From an uncultured Clostridium sp. (lineage in GTDB: Bacteria > Bacillota > Clostridia > Clostridiales > Clostridiaceae): DNA of 16,932 nucleotides. The notes beneath the pieces were generated by a model. It searched no databases and had not been told where the DNA came from. It saw nothing but the letters and a program-made list of their open reading frames with translations. The translations under genes and the position numbers were made by a program. Location: assembly GCF_937920395.1 (NCBI RefSeq), contig NZ_CALEVF010000371.1, forward strand, positions 1-16,932, written 5' to 3'. This document shows, piece by piece, positions 1 to 6,895 of the stretch. Numbering within the stretch: position 1 is the first letter of the stretch; every line of letters starts with the position of its first letter.

Positions 1-407
1 ATATAAAGTTTAAATTCTGGTGAAACCCAAGAAGCAAATTCAAATGCAATATCTTTATGAGCAAACGTACCACCATACCTACCAGATTTTGAAATAATAC
101 CAATTGCAGCTGTTTTTAATACCCATTTTTGTGGAGATAATACAAACGCATTTTTACCTGCTTCATTTCTAAACCCATCGAATTCGACGGGTTTAAAATC
201 TGGATTATTCATCTTTTCCCATAATCCTAAAAATTCTATAGTATCTTTATTTCTAAGCCAATTACGAATAACGTCATTTGGTTCATCACTTTTATATTTT
301 GCAATATCAGTTAAACTAATATAATCATCTTCATTTCCCTTTGAAACAACAGAAATCTCTGCTCCATTTGCGTTTATTGTTGCTTTATATTCTTTGTTCT
401 TATTCAT
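1..407 (-). CDS. KilA-N domain protein (3' part lies outside the window)
   Basis: An open frame runs from an ATG at 407 down to the left edge with no stop, giving about 135 residues. The start is supported by a GTGAGGTG ribosome-binding site about 6 bases upstream. The protein begins MNKNKEYKATINANG and contains DDYISLTDIAKYK, WLRNKDTIEFLGLWEK, GFRNEAGKNAFVLSPQKW and SGRYGGTFAHKDIAFEFASW. These match the KilA-N fold found in phage and bacterial DNA-binding proteins, including phage antirepressor-like proteins and stand-alone chromosomal genes. The usual protein is roughly twice this long, so the C-terminal half should lie to the left. Its role is unknown; DNA binding is expected from the family. 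It sits beside a Rpn nuclease remnant and repeats, which suggests an accessory region. Confidence 0.85.
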   Translation of the reverse strand, partial: MNKNKEYKATINANGAEISVVSKGNEDDYISLTDIAKYKSDEPNDVIRNWLRNKDTIEFLGLWEKMNNPDFKPVEFDGFRNEAGKNAFVLSPQKWVLKTAAIGIISKSGRYGGTFAHKDIAFEFASWVSPEFKLY

Positions 408-479
408 TAGTTACACCTCACTTTTTATCACTTAATAAAATTATTCTATATATTAAGATGGGTTGTCCTATTTTTTCTT

Positions 480-571
480 CATCTAGCTTCCGCATAACCT
501 ACTTTCCATTCTTTCCCAAGGGTCAGGTACCTTACAGAGTTTGGAAGTATAACGGACAAACTCTGTTGCTA
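480..571. repeat. REP-like palindromic repeat, copy E
   Basis: Bases 507-570 match 12400-12463 at 59 of 64 positions by eye. The unit holds a perfect 9-bp inverted repeat, CAGAGTTTG (535-543) and CAAACTCTG (557-565), and a central AGGTACCT palindrome. A second shared motif, CTAGCTTCCGCAT, lies at 483-495 and recurs near 2101, 12386 and 16536. The unit ends two bases before the stop codon of the Rpn pseudogene. No coding function is apparent. Confidence 0.8.
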
Positions 572-1084
572 CTAACTTTCTAACTCTTTCTTTATTTGTA
601 TAATTTTTTCTTCAGAAATACCTATAGCTTTAATTAATATATCTATACTAACTCCTAATTTCAATAAATTTGTAGCATCTTCTATTGCCTTTTCATCCTT
701 AGCACTACTTATCATATTAGCCCTCTCATGAAGTGATCTTTCTCTTGCTTTGTAAAGTTCTAATGTCTTTGGATCACTACTTAGATATTCTATTTTCTCT
801 TCTGCTTTTTTAATATCAATATCCATGTCCATCAACTCTCCTAATTCTTTATCACTTATATCTTCACTTAAGAAAGATAGCCACCTTTGTAACTTATCTT
901 CTTTTAAATTCTTATTCTTCAATTTTCTGAATTTTGCCATTTCTATAAAGTGAATCTCTACTACATCAGTTAACATGTAGTCGTTGTCTCCATCTTACCA
1001 TAGATGAAATGTTGTGTGAAATTTATCAGGTATTTTTATATATTCAAAATCTACTATATTTATAGTTATGACCTTAGTTAGATT
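572..1084 (-). pseudogene. Rpn-family nuclease/putative transposase remnant with in-frame stop
   Basis: The open part (976 to 572, 134 codons) is the C-terminal region of the Rpn / PD-(D/E)XK nuclease-family 'transposase' group. It has EIHFIEMAKF, WLSFLSED, the charged helical stretch through LYKARERSLHE, and the closing helix-turn-helix-like part ATNLLKLGVSIDILIKAIGIS. The same frame continues upstream of the annotatable ATG through one TAA and reads TKVITINIVDFEYI then KFHTTFHLW, stop, DGDNDYML. This is recognisable family sequence, so the ATG at 976 is not the true start. Before about 1084 the homology dissolves into several stops, and the catalytic N-terminal domain is not visible. Rpn proteins are hypervariable DNA endonucleases that promote RecA-independent recombination; this copy is surely inactive. 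Confidence 0.85.
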
Positions 1085-1241
1085 CTAATTTTATCAGAAA
1101 ATTACATTTTATTCTACTCTGCATTTGAAATATCTATTATAAAATAAATCTCTTTAAATTTTTTATCTTTTAGGTTACTTCAAATTCAAATGTCTTCTAT
1201 CAATAACTAACATAATCCAGTATAGAGACTTTTAATCCAAA

Positions 1242-1277
1242 AACTACCAAAATTATATCTCTATAATTTTAGTAGTT
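1242..1277. repeat. Conserved hairpin of composite repeat, copy A
   Basis: Stem AACTAC (1242-1247) pairs with GTAGTT (1272-1277), and AAAATTATA (1249-1257) pairs with TATAATTTT (1262-1270). A single C/A mismatch separates the two helices and a four-base loop closes it. It is followed by GGCTGTCGCC at 1287-1296. Related hairpins occur at 1953-1991 and 16391-16427, so this is a dispersed structured repeat. On the minus strand it is followed by a short T run and could act as a weak terminator. Confidence 0.75.
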
Positions 1278-1425
1278 CCATCGCATGGCTGTCGCCAATT
1301 TTTTTCTTCTCTTCTCTTCAAACATCTCGACTTCTATAAATGTTAGTGCAGCACCAGAATATATTTTATTATGTTTAGTGATATTTCTTACTTCTAAACT
1401 AGTTCATCCACAAGTCCGATTCCCA

Positions 1426-1593
1426 CTAATAATCAAAGATTGTAATATGCTCATAATATTCCTCATTAATTACAACATCATTAATTTTATATATAGTATC
1501 TACAAAACATACATGGCAATCGAATCCATTATTAATTATAAACCTACCGTTATCCTTGCTTATATCTCTTACTATAGCTCTTACATATTTCAT
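1426..1593 (-). CDS. Small hypothetical protein, 55 residues (possible gene remnant)
   Basis: The ATG at 1593 opens MKYVRAIVRDISKDNGRF, and the frame ends ...EEYYEHITIFDY at a TAG at 1426. The composition (mixed charged, Ile, Tyr and Cys residues) looks like a real protein rather than AT-rich noise. No family is recognised. There is no convincing ribosome-binding site: the bases before the ATG belong to a repeat fragment (1598-1621). The same frame is open again upstream of one TAA at 1609-1611, so this may be the C-terminal half of a gene broken by the repeat. It could also simply be an unexpressed remnant. Confidence 0.4.
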   Translation of the reverse strand: MKYVRAIVRDISKDNGRFIINNGFDCHVCFVDTIYKINDVVINEEYYEHITIFDY

Positions 1594-1597
1594 ATGT

Positions 1598-1621
1598 GCT
1601 AAATCTGTTTATTGGTTACTA
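1598..1621. repeat. Repeat fragment shared with copies B and C
   Basis: The 24 bases here match 16627-16650 at about 22 positions, and the corresponding end of copy B (2197-2220) more loosely. In copies B and C this motif forms the outer end of the composite repeat. Here it separates two same-frame ORF pieces. Confidence 0.65.
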
Positions 1622-1719
1622 CCAGTAAACTTCTGGACGTACAAAAAGGATGCCAACCAGACATCCTTTTCATCAATTAGGATTTTTTTAGTTTTACTTG
1701 GTGATACCCTCTCACCAAT
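1612..1719 (-). pseudogene. Upstream ORF fragment in the same frame as the 55-residue ORF
   Basis: This minus-strand frame is open for 36 codons and reads RVSPSKTKKILIDEKDVWLA and on to SFLYVQKFTGSNQ before a TAA at 1609-1611. It has no ATG at its 5' end, but a promoter-like TATAAT lies just upstream. The KDVWLASFLYVQKF segment faintly resembles the start of small DUF5659-type proteins; this is a weak impression. It shares its frame with the following 55-residue ORF, so the two may be halves of one gene separated by a stop inside an inserted repeat fragment. Confidence 0.3.
1644..1670. terminator. Terminator-like hairpin
   Basis: A perfect 9-bp inverted repeat, AAAAGGATG (1644-1652) and CATCCTTTT (1662-1670), encloses a 9-base loop. 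With A/T runs at both ends it could terminate on either strand. It lies inside the ORF fragment on the minus strand, so it may be coincidental if that fragment was once translated. Confidence 0.5.
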
Positions 1720-1750
1720 TCATACTTGTATTATAACATGTCTATGATAA
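1698..1750 (-). promoter_or_regulatory. Probable promoter with operator-like palindrome
   Basis: On the minus strand a TATAAT (plus 1730-1735) is preceded 16 bases upstream by a weak TTTACT. Just downstream of the presumed start lies TTGGTGA (1698-1704) facing TCACCAA (1712-1718) across 7 bases. This is the size and placement of a repressor operator. It would drive the ORF remnant at 1612-1719. Confidence 0.4.
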
Positions 1751-1867
1751 AAGTAAATCCCTTTAACTTTTTCCTATCTTTTGATTTACTACAAATTAAA
1801 ATGTTCTCTAACAATAATGCGACAATGTAACAGCGGTAAAAACAACTGGAAGTTGGTTACTTACCAC

Positions 1868-1891
1868 CCAATATAATATTAATTATATTGG
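1868..1891. repeat. Perfect 10-bp AT-rich hairpin
   Basis: CCAATATAAT (1868-1877) is exactly complementary to ATTATATTGG (1882-1891) with a 4-base loop. It lies in a stretch (about 1815-1905) present in the second composite unit but absent from the first. No gene association is evident. Confidence 0.6.
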
Positions 1892-1952
1892 ATTCCAATT
1901 CATTTTGAGTCATTAACTAGCATAATCCAGTACAAAGATTTTTAATACAAAA

Positions 1953-2220
1953 GAACTACCAAAATTATATCTCTATAAATTTCAGTAATTCCCTCACACG
2001 TGGCTGTCGCCAAGTCTTTTTGTTTATATTCTTTTCAAATGTATCAAATTTTCACTTCAACTTCTTCATCCTTAATCCACATCAAATATTCCATCTTCGC
2101 CTAGCTTCGCATGTCCCTTTTTCGCTTCATTGTTTATGTATTTACATATAATAGGTTGCTGACGCGACCCCATTCCAATATATGGATGCAGCGTAGCGAA
2201 TCCGTTTATTGGTTGCTAAT
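1953..2220. repeat. Composite hairpin repeat, copy B
   Basis: It begins with a degraded version of the copy A hairpin (1953-1991) followed by TGGCTGTCGCCAA (2001-2013). The CTAGCTTCGCAT motif is at 2101-2112. A structured segment at about 2157-2196 pairs GCT, CGC and CCAT with ATGG, GCG and AGC. It ends with GCGTAGCGAATCCG and TTTATTGGTTGCTAAT (2191-2220). The order of motifs matches copy C near the right end. No ORF of substance lies inside. Confidence 0.65.
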
Positions 2221-2322
2221 AGAAGTGGGAAACTTTCCTTCTTAAATGTTGTTAAAAACCGCACAAATAATGTAACCATCATATATATTAAGTGAAAACA
2301 AAATAAAAAGGAGTGATTAAGT

Positions 2323-2547
2323 ATGGCAGTTGTATCAACAAAAATCGCTAGTGTTTTAAAACTCACAATGAAGACAGGCATAGACATCAATGGTAAGGAT
2401 ATATTTGTTACAAAGAGTCTAGGTAATGTAGGTGTTACTTCATTAGATGCTGATATCTTTGCAGTAGGACAAGCTATCTCTAAAATCAAAACTTATCCGT
2501 TGGTTGCACTTGACAGAGAAGATCAGTTTAGCTTAATTATGGAATAG
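2323..2547 (+). CDS. DUF1659 domain protein
   Basis: This 74-residue protein opens MAVVSTKIASVLKLTMKTGI and contains the family pattern of a glycine-rich turn (DINGKDIFVTKSLGNV), then DADIFAVGQAIS and a closing YPLVALDRED. The ATG has a GGAG ribosome-binding site (AAAAGGAGTGATTAAGT) in front. DUF1659 proteins are very short, soluble Firmicute proteins of unknown function, typically encoded just upstream of a DUF2922 gene as here. The length is normal for the family. There is no signal peptide or membrane segment. Confidence 0.9.
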   Translation: MAVVSTKIASVLKLTMKTGIDINGKDIFVTKSLGNVGVTSLDADIFAVGQAISKIKTYPLVALDREDQFSLIME

Positions 2548-2593
2548 AATCAAATCCAAATAATTCAAATTAATTTAAAGGAGGAAAAATAAT

Positions 2594-2830
2594 ATGCATA
2601 AATTAGTTATGAGATTTTTAACAAGTGTTGAGGGTAAGTATTTTACGTTAAGTGTAGATGACATAAAATCTGATGAAGATGGTGCTCCTACTGTAACACA
2701 AGCTGAAGTAATTGCACTTATGGATCTAGTTATCGCAAAAAACATCTTTTTATCAACTAGTGGTGACTTAACTGGCAAGAAAGATGCTAAAATAGTCACT
2801 ACTGCTACTAGTCCATTTGTAGTAGCTTAG
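2594..2830 (+). CDS. DUF2922 domain protein
   Basis: This 78-residue protein begins MHKLVMRFLTSVEGKYFTLS and has the family features: an N-terminal beta strand with F.T..GK...LSV, then TVTQAEVIALMDLVIAKNIF and a C-terminal TATSPFVVA. The start follows AAAGGAGG at good spacing. It lies 46 bases after the DUF1659 gene and the pair ends at a strong terminator, so they form a two-gene operon. Its function is unknown; the constant pairing suggests the two products act together. Confidence 0.9.
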   Translation: MHKLVMRFLTSVEGKYFTLSVDDIKSDEDGAPTVTQAEVIALMDLVIAKNIFLSTSGDLTGKKDAKIVTTATSPFVVA

Positions 2831-2839
2831 AAAAATAGT

Positions 2840-2886
2840 AAATCCGGTAAATCATAGAAATATTATGATTTACCGGATTTTTATTA
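2840..2886. terminator. Strong bidirectional terminator
   Basis: A 17-bp perfect stem (2840-2856 with 2864-2880) closes a 7-base loop and is followed on the plus strand by a T-rich tail. On the minus strand the tail is TACTATTTTT. It lies between the convergent DUF2922 and deacetylase genes and probably serves both. Confidence 0.9.
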
Positions 2887-2895
2887 TAGAATTAA

Positions 2896-3825
2896 TTATT
2901 TATAAGCTTTTAAATGTAAAAGCTTATCTACAGTAACAAAGCTATATCCCATTTCCTTAAGCTTTAAAATCATTTGTGGAAGTGCTTTTGTAGTGGCTTT
3001 TTTATCTCCATTACAATGCATCAAAACTATTTCACCTGGGCGTACATTTTTAACTACATTATTAACAATATTTTCAGCTTCACGTTGCTCCCAATCTAAG
3101 GTGTCAATGGACCAAATTATACTTTTGTAATTTTGTGCTGTTAAAGTATTCAAAACAACATCATTTACATCACCATAGGGTGGTCTTATTAATGTAGGCC
3201 TTTTCCCTATTACCTTATTAATTTCATTTTCAGTTAAAGCAACTTCATTATTAATTTGCACTGCATTAATCGTGGCAAAATCTTTATGAGACCAACTATG
3301 ACTTGCTATTACATTTCCATCTGCATATGCCTGTTTAATTATGGATTTGCATGATTCAATTTGATTGCCAACACAGAAAAAAGTACCTTTAATATTATTA
3401 TCATGTAGTACTTTAATAATTTTAGGCGTATTCACTGGATCTGGACCATCATCAAAGGTAAGTGCTACCACTTTATTTGTATTTTGACCATTAATATATA
3501 AGCTAGAAGGGTATTTCTTAGCTAAGTTTACTACAGACTCTCTCCATTTTGTAAGCCCCGCATCAGGGTATTTTTTAGGTGTAGTACTTGTTCCTACAAT
3601 ATTATAAAAGAATGGAGCTTTCTTTGTAGTTACGTCCGCTTTAGGTAGAGCGGACACAACTGTTGCATGATGAGTTATTTTTTTCTTACCTGTAGTCTTA
3701 TCTATAGACTTATCTACAGAAGATAATGTCTTTGTTGCTTTAATTGGAGAATGCATTTTATAAGTTATAAGAACAGAAGCTACAATTAATACTACGAGGC
3801 CGATTGTAATTACGAACTTTTTCAT
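2896..3825 (-). CDS. Membrane-anchored NodB-type polysaccharide deacetylase
   Basis: The start is the ATG at 3825 (MKKFVITIGL), preceded by AAAGGA; an ATG at 3849 is in frame but has the ribosome-binding site after it. The 309-residue protein has an N-terminal membrane anchor (about 4-22), a Lys/Thr-rich linker to about 115, and a NodB domain. The domain shows the LTFDDGPD motif (Asp125, Asp126), the metal-binding His176 and His180 in SHSWSH, RPPYG (214-218), and His270 in LMHCNGD, where many relatives have LMHD. Family members remove acetyl groups from peptidoglycan GlcNAc/MurNAc or from other wall or capsule glycans. It is last in a minus-strand run after two zinc-ribbon membrane proteins, 56 bases after the TcaA-like gene. 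The exact substrate cannot be read. Confidence 0.92.
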   Translation of the reverse strand: MKKFVITIGLVVLIVASVLITYKMHSPIKATKTLSSVDKSIDKTTGKKKITHHATVVSALPKADVTTKKAPFFYNIVGTSTTPKKYPDAGLTKWRESVVNLAKKYPSSLYINGQNTNKVVALTFDDGPDPVNTPKIIKVLHDNNIKGTFFCVGNQIESCKSIIKQAYADGNVIASHSWSHKDFATINAVQINNEVALTENEINKVIGKRPTLIRPPYGDVNDVVLNTLTAQNYKSIIWSIDTLDWEQREAENIVNNVVKNVRPGEIVLMHCNGDKKATTKALPQMILKLKEMGYSFVTVDKLLHLKAYK

Positions 3826-3881
3826 TTTATAATTAATCCTTTCATACATATTAGGTTTTAGAAATTAAAACTTCACTTATT

Positions 3882-5354
3882 TTATGCCTTTTGTATGTCT
3901 GTAAGTTGATAGCTAGCTGTAGCCTCATCATATTGGAACTTATATACATATCTAAAAGCCTTATTTGAAGAAATATTATCTTTATTAACAATAGTATAAA
4001 CTTCTGAAGTAGTTATAGTTCCAGATTGATTATCATCACTAATGTTGTAAGCCGTTATATTATCAGATACAATGCTCTCTTGTACACCTGCTGCATATGT
4101 AGTAGGAATATATGATTGTTGTAGTTTATATATATCACTTTCAGAATTTACGTAAGGTACAATTAATGAAATATCATTTGTATTAACAGCTTGTGTAAAA
4201 CAGCTCGTATAGTTATTCAAAAGCTCATCTAATTTACCTTTAATATCATCCAAATTACTACTTGCATCAGCAAAACTTAAATTAATGTCAGTATCACCTG
4301 CTGCGACTGAGTATTCTTCACTTTTAAGTATTTTTCCCTCTACTAAGTGTGTAGCATATATTTTCGTAGAACTGTCTACAGGTCCAAAATTTGTTGCGTC
4401 TTTAACTGTCACATTAACATCTTTTCCATTAACAAATATTTTAGCATCTTGGTAATCGGAACTTATATTTAAATAATTCATATCATCAAATACACTTAAT
4501 TTTGCGATGCCATCCGTAGCTGCTACAAGATCCACTGGATAAGTCTGGTTCAAAGTAAGATATTTACCTTTATACTTAGCTAAAATCGAATATTCTCCAG
4601 GTATATATGGTCCAAATTCCTTAGTATATTTGTCAGTATCTGTCTTTCCAATTTGCACATTATTAATTGAAAAAGTAACATCTTTAACTGGAGCTGTTAT
4701 AGTAACAAATGTAGGCTTAATATTGATTTTATAATTGGGAAAAATCAAAAACTTTTTTCCAATTTTAGATAAACATAATATATTGCTAGTTTTAGTATTA
4801 GGATTTAAGATATCGTTATTCAAACCTTTAATAACTTCCTCATAATATGAAGGATTGGTTTTAAAATAAGCTAATAAAGGTGCAACGCTTTTGCTATTAA
4901 CTGTAAGCCTTGCATCAGAACAATGCATGATACTCGCTAAATCAGAACTATTATTTGAAACTACATCACTTTCAAATCTTGTTTCAAGCTTTTTAGGGTC
5001 TGATAAAGAATTACCAACTTGAACAATGGCAACTATTGCTACTATAAAAACTGTAACTATTGCTATAACTATTTTAGACTTTTTCGTTAACTTACGATTA
5101 AATGTAATGTGGTTCTCAGTTGGAATTGTTTCTTCTATTTGCTCGGGCTCTTCTATTTGCTCAGATTCATCTACTATTGGATGAGATTCCTCGGCTGAAT
5201 TTGTTTCATCTATTGGATAAGATTCCTTCATTGAATTAATTTCTTCTGTTGATTGAATTTCATTTGTAGATTCAATTTCCAAGTTATTACCGCAAGAAGT
5301 ACAAAATATTTGTTCTTCTTTAACTTCCTTGCCACATTTAGTACAAAATTTCAT
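3882..5354 (-). CDS. TcaA-like zinc-ribbon membrane protein
   Basis: This 490-residue protein starts with a zinc ribbon (Cys4, Cys7, Cys18, Cys21 in FCTKCGKE and FCTSCGNN). A Glu-rich linker with EQIEEPEQIEE follows (about 28-80), then one membrane helix (about 94-113) and a large outer part of beta-rich repeats. The segment after the helix (SDPKKLETRFESDVVSNNSS onward) and the later immunoglobulin-like blocks (VFDDMNYLNISSDYQDAKIF) resemble the TcaA/YvbJ family, whose founding member affects teicoplanin susceptibility in staphylococci. The topology is cytoplasmic ribbon with an extracellular sensor-like part. The ATG follows a GGGGG ribosome-binding site. It is 23 bases after the preceding zinc-ribbon gene and probably co-transcribed. 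The C-terminal part resembles an NTF2-like domain, which is less certain. Confidence 0.82.
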   Translation of the reverse strand: MKFCTKCGKEVKEEQIFCTSCGNNLEIESTNEIQSTEEINSMKESYPIDETNSAEESHPIVDESEQIEEPEQIEETIPTENHITFNRKLTKKSKIVIAIVTVFIVAIVAIVQVGNSLSDPKKLETRFESDVVSNNSSDLASIMHCSDARLTVNSKSVAPLLAYFKTNPSYYEEVIKGLNNDILNPNTKTSNILCLSKIGKKFLIFPNYKINIKPTFVTITAPVKDVTFSINNVQIGKTDTDKYTKEFGPYIPGEYSILAKYKGKYLTLNQTYPVDLVAATDGIAKLSVFDDMNYLNISSDYQDAKIFVNGKDVNVTVKDATNFGPVDSSTKIYATHLVEGKILKSEEYSVAAGDTDINLSFADASSNLDDIKGKLDELLNNYTSCFTQAVNTNDISLIVPYVNSESDIYKLQQSYIPTTYAAGVQESIVSDNITAYNISDDNQSGTITTSEVYTIVNKDNISSNKAFRYVYKFQYDEATASYQLTDIQKA

Positions 5355-5377
5355 TTTAGATCCCCCATTTTTTTATA

Positions 5378-6265
5378 TTAGTGGTTTATTAAGATATAAT
5401 ATTTATATACTATCGCTTTAATTACATCTTCCAAATGATAATAAAATGCTATAAAAAAAACTGTCAAAGTTATGACTCCTGAAATTGATATAATTAAAAC
5501 AGACATGTTTGCTTTTATTGAAAAACTTTCTTTAACAATAATTGCTAACGATATAATTGAAATAAATACCCCTAAAATAACAAAAATAATTCCTAAGTAC
5601 AATGAAAAATATGAAAATATAATTGAAATAATTTCACAAATTAAAAAAGGTAAAGTTGAAATCAATATAGCCTTAAACACTATGAATGGTTTCCATTTTG
5701 CTTTTAAAATTAATTTTATTCCTAAATATACACAAGTAAATAAAACAAGTAAAACCACTAAATACAATCCACAATTTTCAATAAATATTTTACCGTATGG
5801 TATAGTATTTAAATACTTAAATTGATCAATAGTATTATTCATAGAGTCTAAATCACTGGAATTCAAACTATAAGATAACAAATTCTGACCCGACAAACCT
5901 GCTAGTGAAGATATATATTGATAACACTTTGTAACTACTGTTGATAAACAACTAACAATTTGATTAACTTTCCAAATACCTAATATACCTTGTATAAATG
6001 TTAATATAATAGCGATTACTACAACATGGTTTTTCTGAGCTTTAGCTACAAACTCTTGTCCACCAGAAACTGGATTTAATGATGAATTTTTAAAAATATT
6101 AATTATCTCATCTAAGTCAATCGCCTTAGCTAATGGTTTAATACGATCTGATATTGGATTCTCCATCTTTTCTTTCTTTGGATTAGAATTTACCCTCACA
6201 CCACATTTTTGACAAAACTCATCATTTGCTTCAATTTTAGATCCGCATTTACTGCAATACGTCAT
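5378..6265 (-). CDS. Zinc-ribbon polytopic membrane protein
   Basis: A 295-residue protein with an N-terminal zinc ribbon (Cys4, Cys7, Cys18, Cys21: YCSKCGSK and FCQKCGVR). A soluble linker follows, then about five membrane helices near 81-99, 164-187, 196-217, 220-244 and 254-276. The layout resembles Yip1- or DUF4013-like ribbon-tagged membrane proteins, but no catalytic motif is visible and no function is assigned. The start has the ribosome-binding site AGGGGGAAC. Being first in the run, with the TcaA-like gene 23 bases downstream, it probably opens an operon with it and the deacetylase. The same type of four-Cys ribbon on both proteins suggests related regulation or assembly (inference). 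Confidence 0.8.
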   Translation of the reverse strand: MTYCSKCGSKIEANDEFCQKCGVRVNSNPKKEKMENPISDRIKPLAKAIDLDEIINIFKNSSLNPVSGGQEFVAKAQKNHVVVIAIILTFIQGILGIWKVNQIVSCLSTVVTKCYQYISSLAGLSGQNLLSYSLNSSDLDSMNNTIDQFKYLNTIPYGKIFIENCGLYLVVLLVLFTCVYLGIKLILKAKWKPFIVFKAILISTLPFLICEIISIIFSYFSLYLGIIFVILGVFISIISLAIIVKESFSIKANMSVLIISISGVITLTVFFIAFYYHLEDVIKAIVYKYYILINH

Positions 6266-6335
6266 ACTGTTCCCCCTAGTGTTTTATTGTATTTAAGCTT
6301 TCCTATGAATCTTTAATAATGTATCAAGCTAAATT

Positions 6336-6371
6336 AGTCCATAATTATAGGTTTTTCTATAATTATGGACT
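6336..6371. repeat. Perfect 15-bp hairpin upstream of the zinc-ribbon operon
   Basis: Bases 6336-6350 (AGTCCATAATTATAG) are exactly complementary to 6357-6371, with a 6-base loop. It lies about 70 bases upstream of the zinc-ribbon start on the minus strand. It lacks a clear T run on either side, so an operator, leader structure or repeat end is as likely as a terminator. Confidence 0.6.
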
Positions 6372-6679
6372 GGATTTACTAATAGAATATAATATTCAAA
6401 GTAATATATTAAGAATATCTTCTGTCGCTTCCAAATTATTTATTTACAACCATAGATATTATATGCTATATCAAAAAGTTTTTCCACTAACAAAATGTCC
6501 TAAATTTTTCATAATAATATACATAACTAATTAGAAATTTTAATTGTTTTATTTGTTTGTTAAAATTATGTCTAATTATACATATCATTCACTTGTTAAT
6601 GAGGTTGTAGATACATATTAAGTAATTTATCCATTTTTTTATGTAATTTAATAAATATTTTCAATATAAACTTAACGAC
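6372..6679. other. AT-rich intergenic stretch, nothing recognised
   Basis: A plus-strand frame of 71 codons begins at 6319 but has no ribosome-binding site, covers the 15-bp hairpin and has low-complexity composition, so it is not called. No RNA gene or repeat matching the others was seen. Confidence 0.5.
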
Positions 6680-6719
6680 AAAAAAAAGCTTATGCCATTA
6701 ACGCATCTGCTTTTTTTTA
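6680..6719. terminator. Bidirectional terminator
   Basis: AAAAAAAGC (6681-6689) pairs with GCTTTTTTT (6709-6717), with an inner ATGC/GCAT helix (6692-6695, 6703-6706). The A and T runs allow termination on both strands. It most likely ends the minus-strand transcript of the 34-residue and DUF6241-like genes. Confidence 0.8.
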
Positions 6720-6762
6720 TTAAACTCTGTAATTTCGTCTAAATATAATACCATAATATATT

Positions 6763-6867
6763 TTATATTGAAACCCATTTTTCAGAAACTGCTTCAGCTA
6801 CATATTTTACCCCACACCATAACCAAACTATTATTAATACTGGAAAAAACGCAAAAAAATCTTTCAT
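6763..6867 (-). CDS. Small membrane protein, 34 residues
   Basis: The ATG at 6867 is preceded by AAAGGGGGACAATT, one of the best ribosome-binding sites in the window. It encodes MKDFFAFFPVLIIVWLWCGV followed by KYVAEAVSEKWVSI and a TAA. Residues 4-20 form one hydrophobic helix and the C-terminal tail is amphipathic. It begins 28 bases after the stop of the DUF6241-like gene and is followed by a terminator, so it is probably co-transcribed as the last gene of that unit. No family is recognised. Such peptides often bind a membrane partner or act on membranes; neither can be decided here. Confidence 0.6.
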   Translation of the reverse strand: MKDFFAFFPVLIIVWLWCGVKYVAEAVSEKWVSI

Positions 6868-6895
6868 AATTGTCCCCCTTTAATTTCTATTCTTA

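Noticed and set aside
341..583. 80-codon plus-strand ORF
   Set aside because: It runs antisense to the KilA-N start and through repeat copy E, and no family is recognised.
1230..1300. A riboswitch reading of the conserved hairpin (for example c-di-GMP or fluoride type)
   Set aside because: None of the conserved cores of these classes is visible. The copies lie 3' of genes or in decayed DNA and not in leaders.
1285..1747. Two overlapping plus-strand ORFs of 105 and 63 codons
   Set aside because: They cross repeat motifs and a terminator-like hairpin and have no ribosome-binding sites; the minus strand carries the more protein-like frames.
5472..5825. 117-codon plus-strand ORF
   Set aside because: Exact antisense of the membrane helices of the zinc-ribbon protein; the minus frame has clear features and a strong ribosome-binding site.
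6319..6534. 71-codon plus-strand ORF
   Set aside because: No ribosome-binding site, starts before and runs through the 15-bp hairpin, and has low-complexity Tyr/Ile/Phe-rich content.
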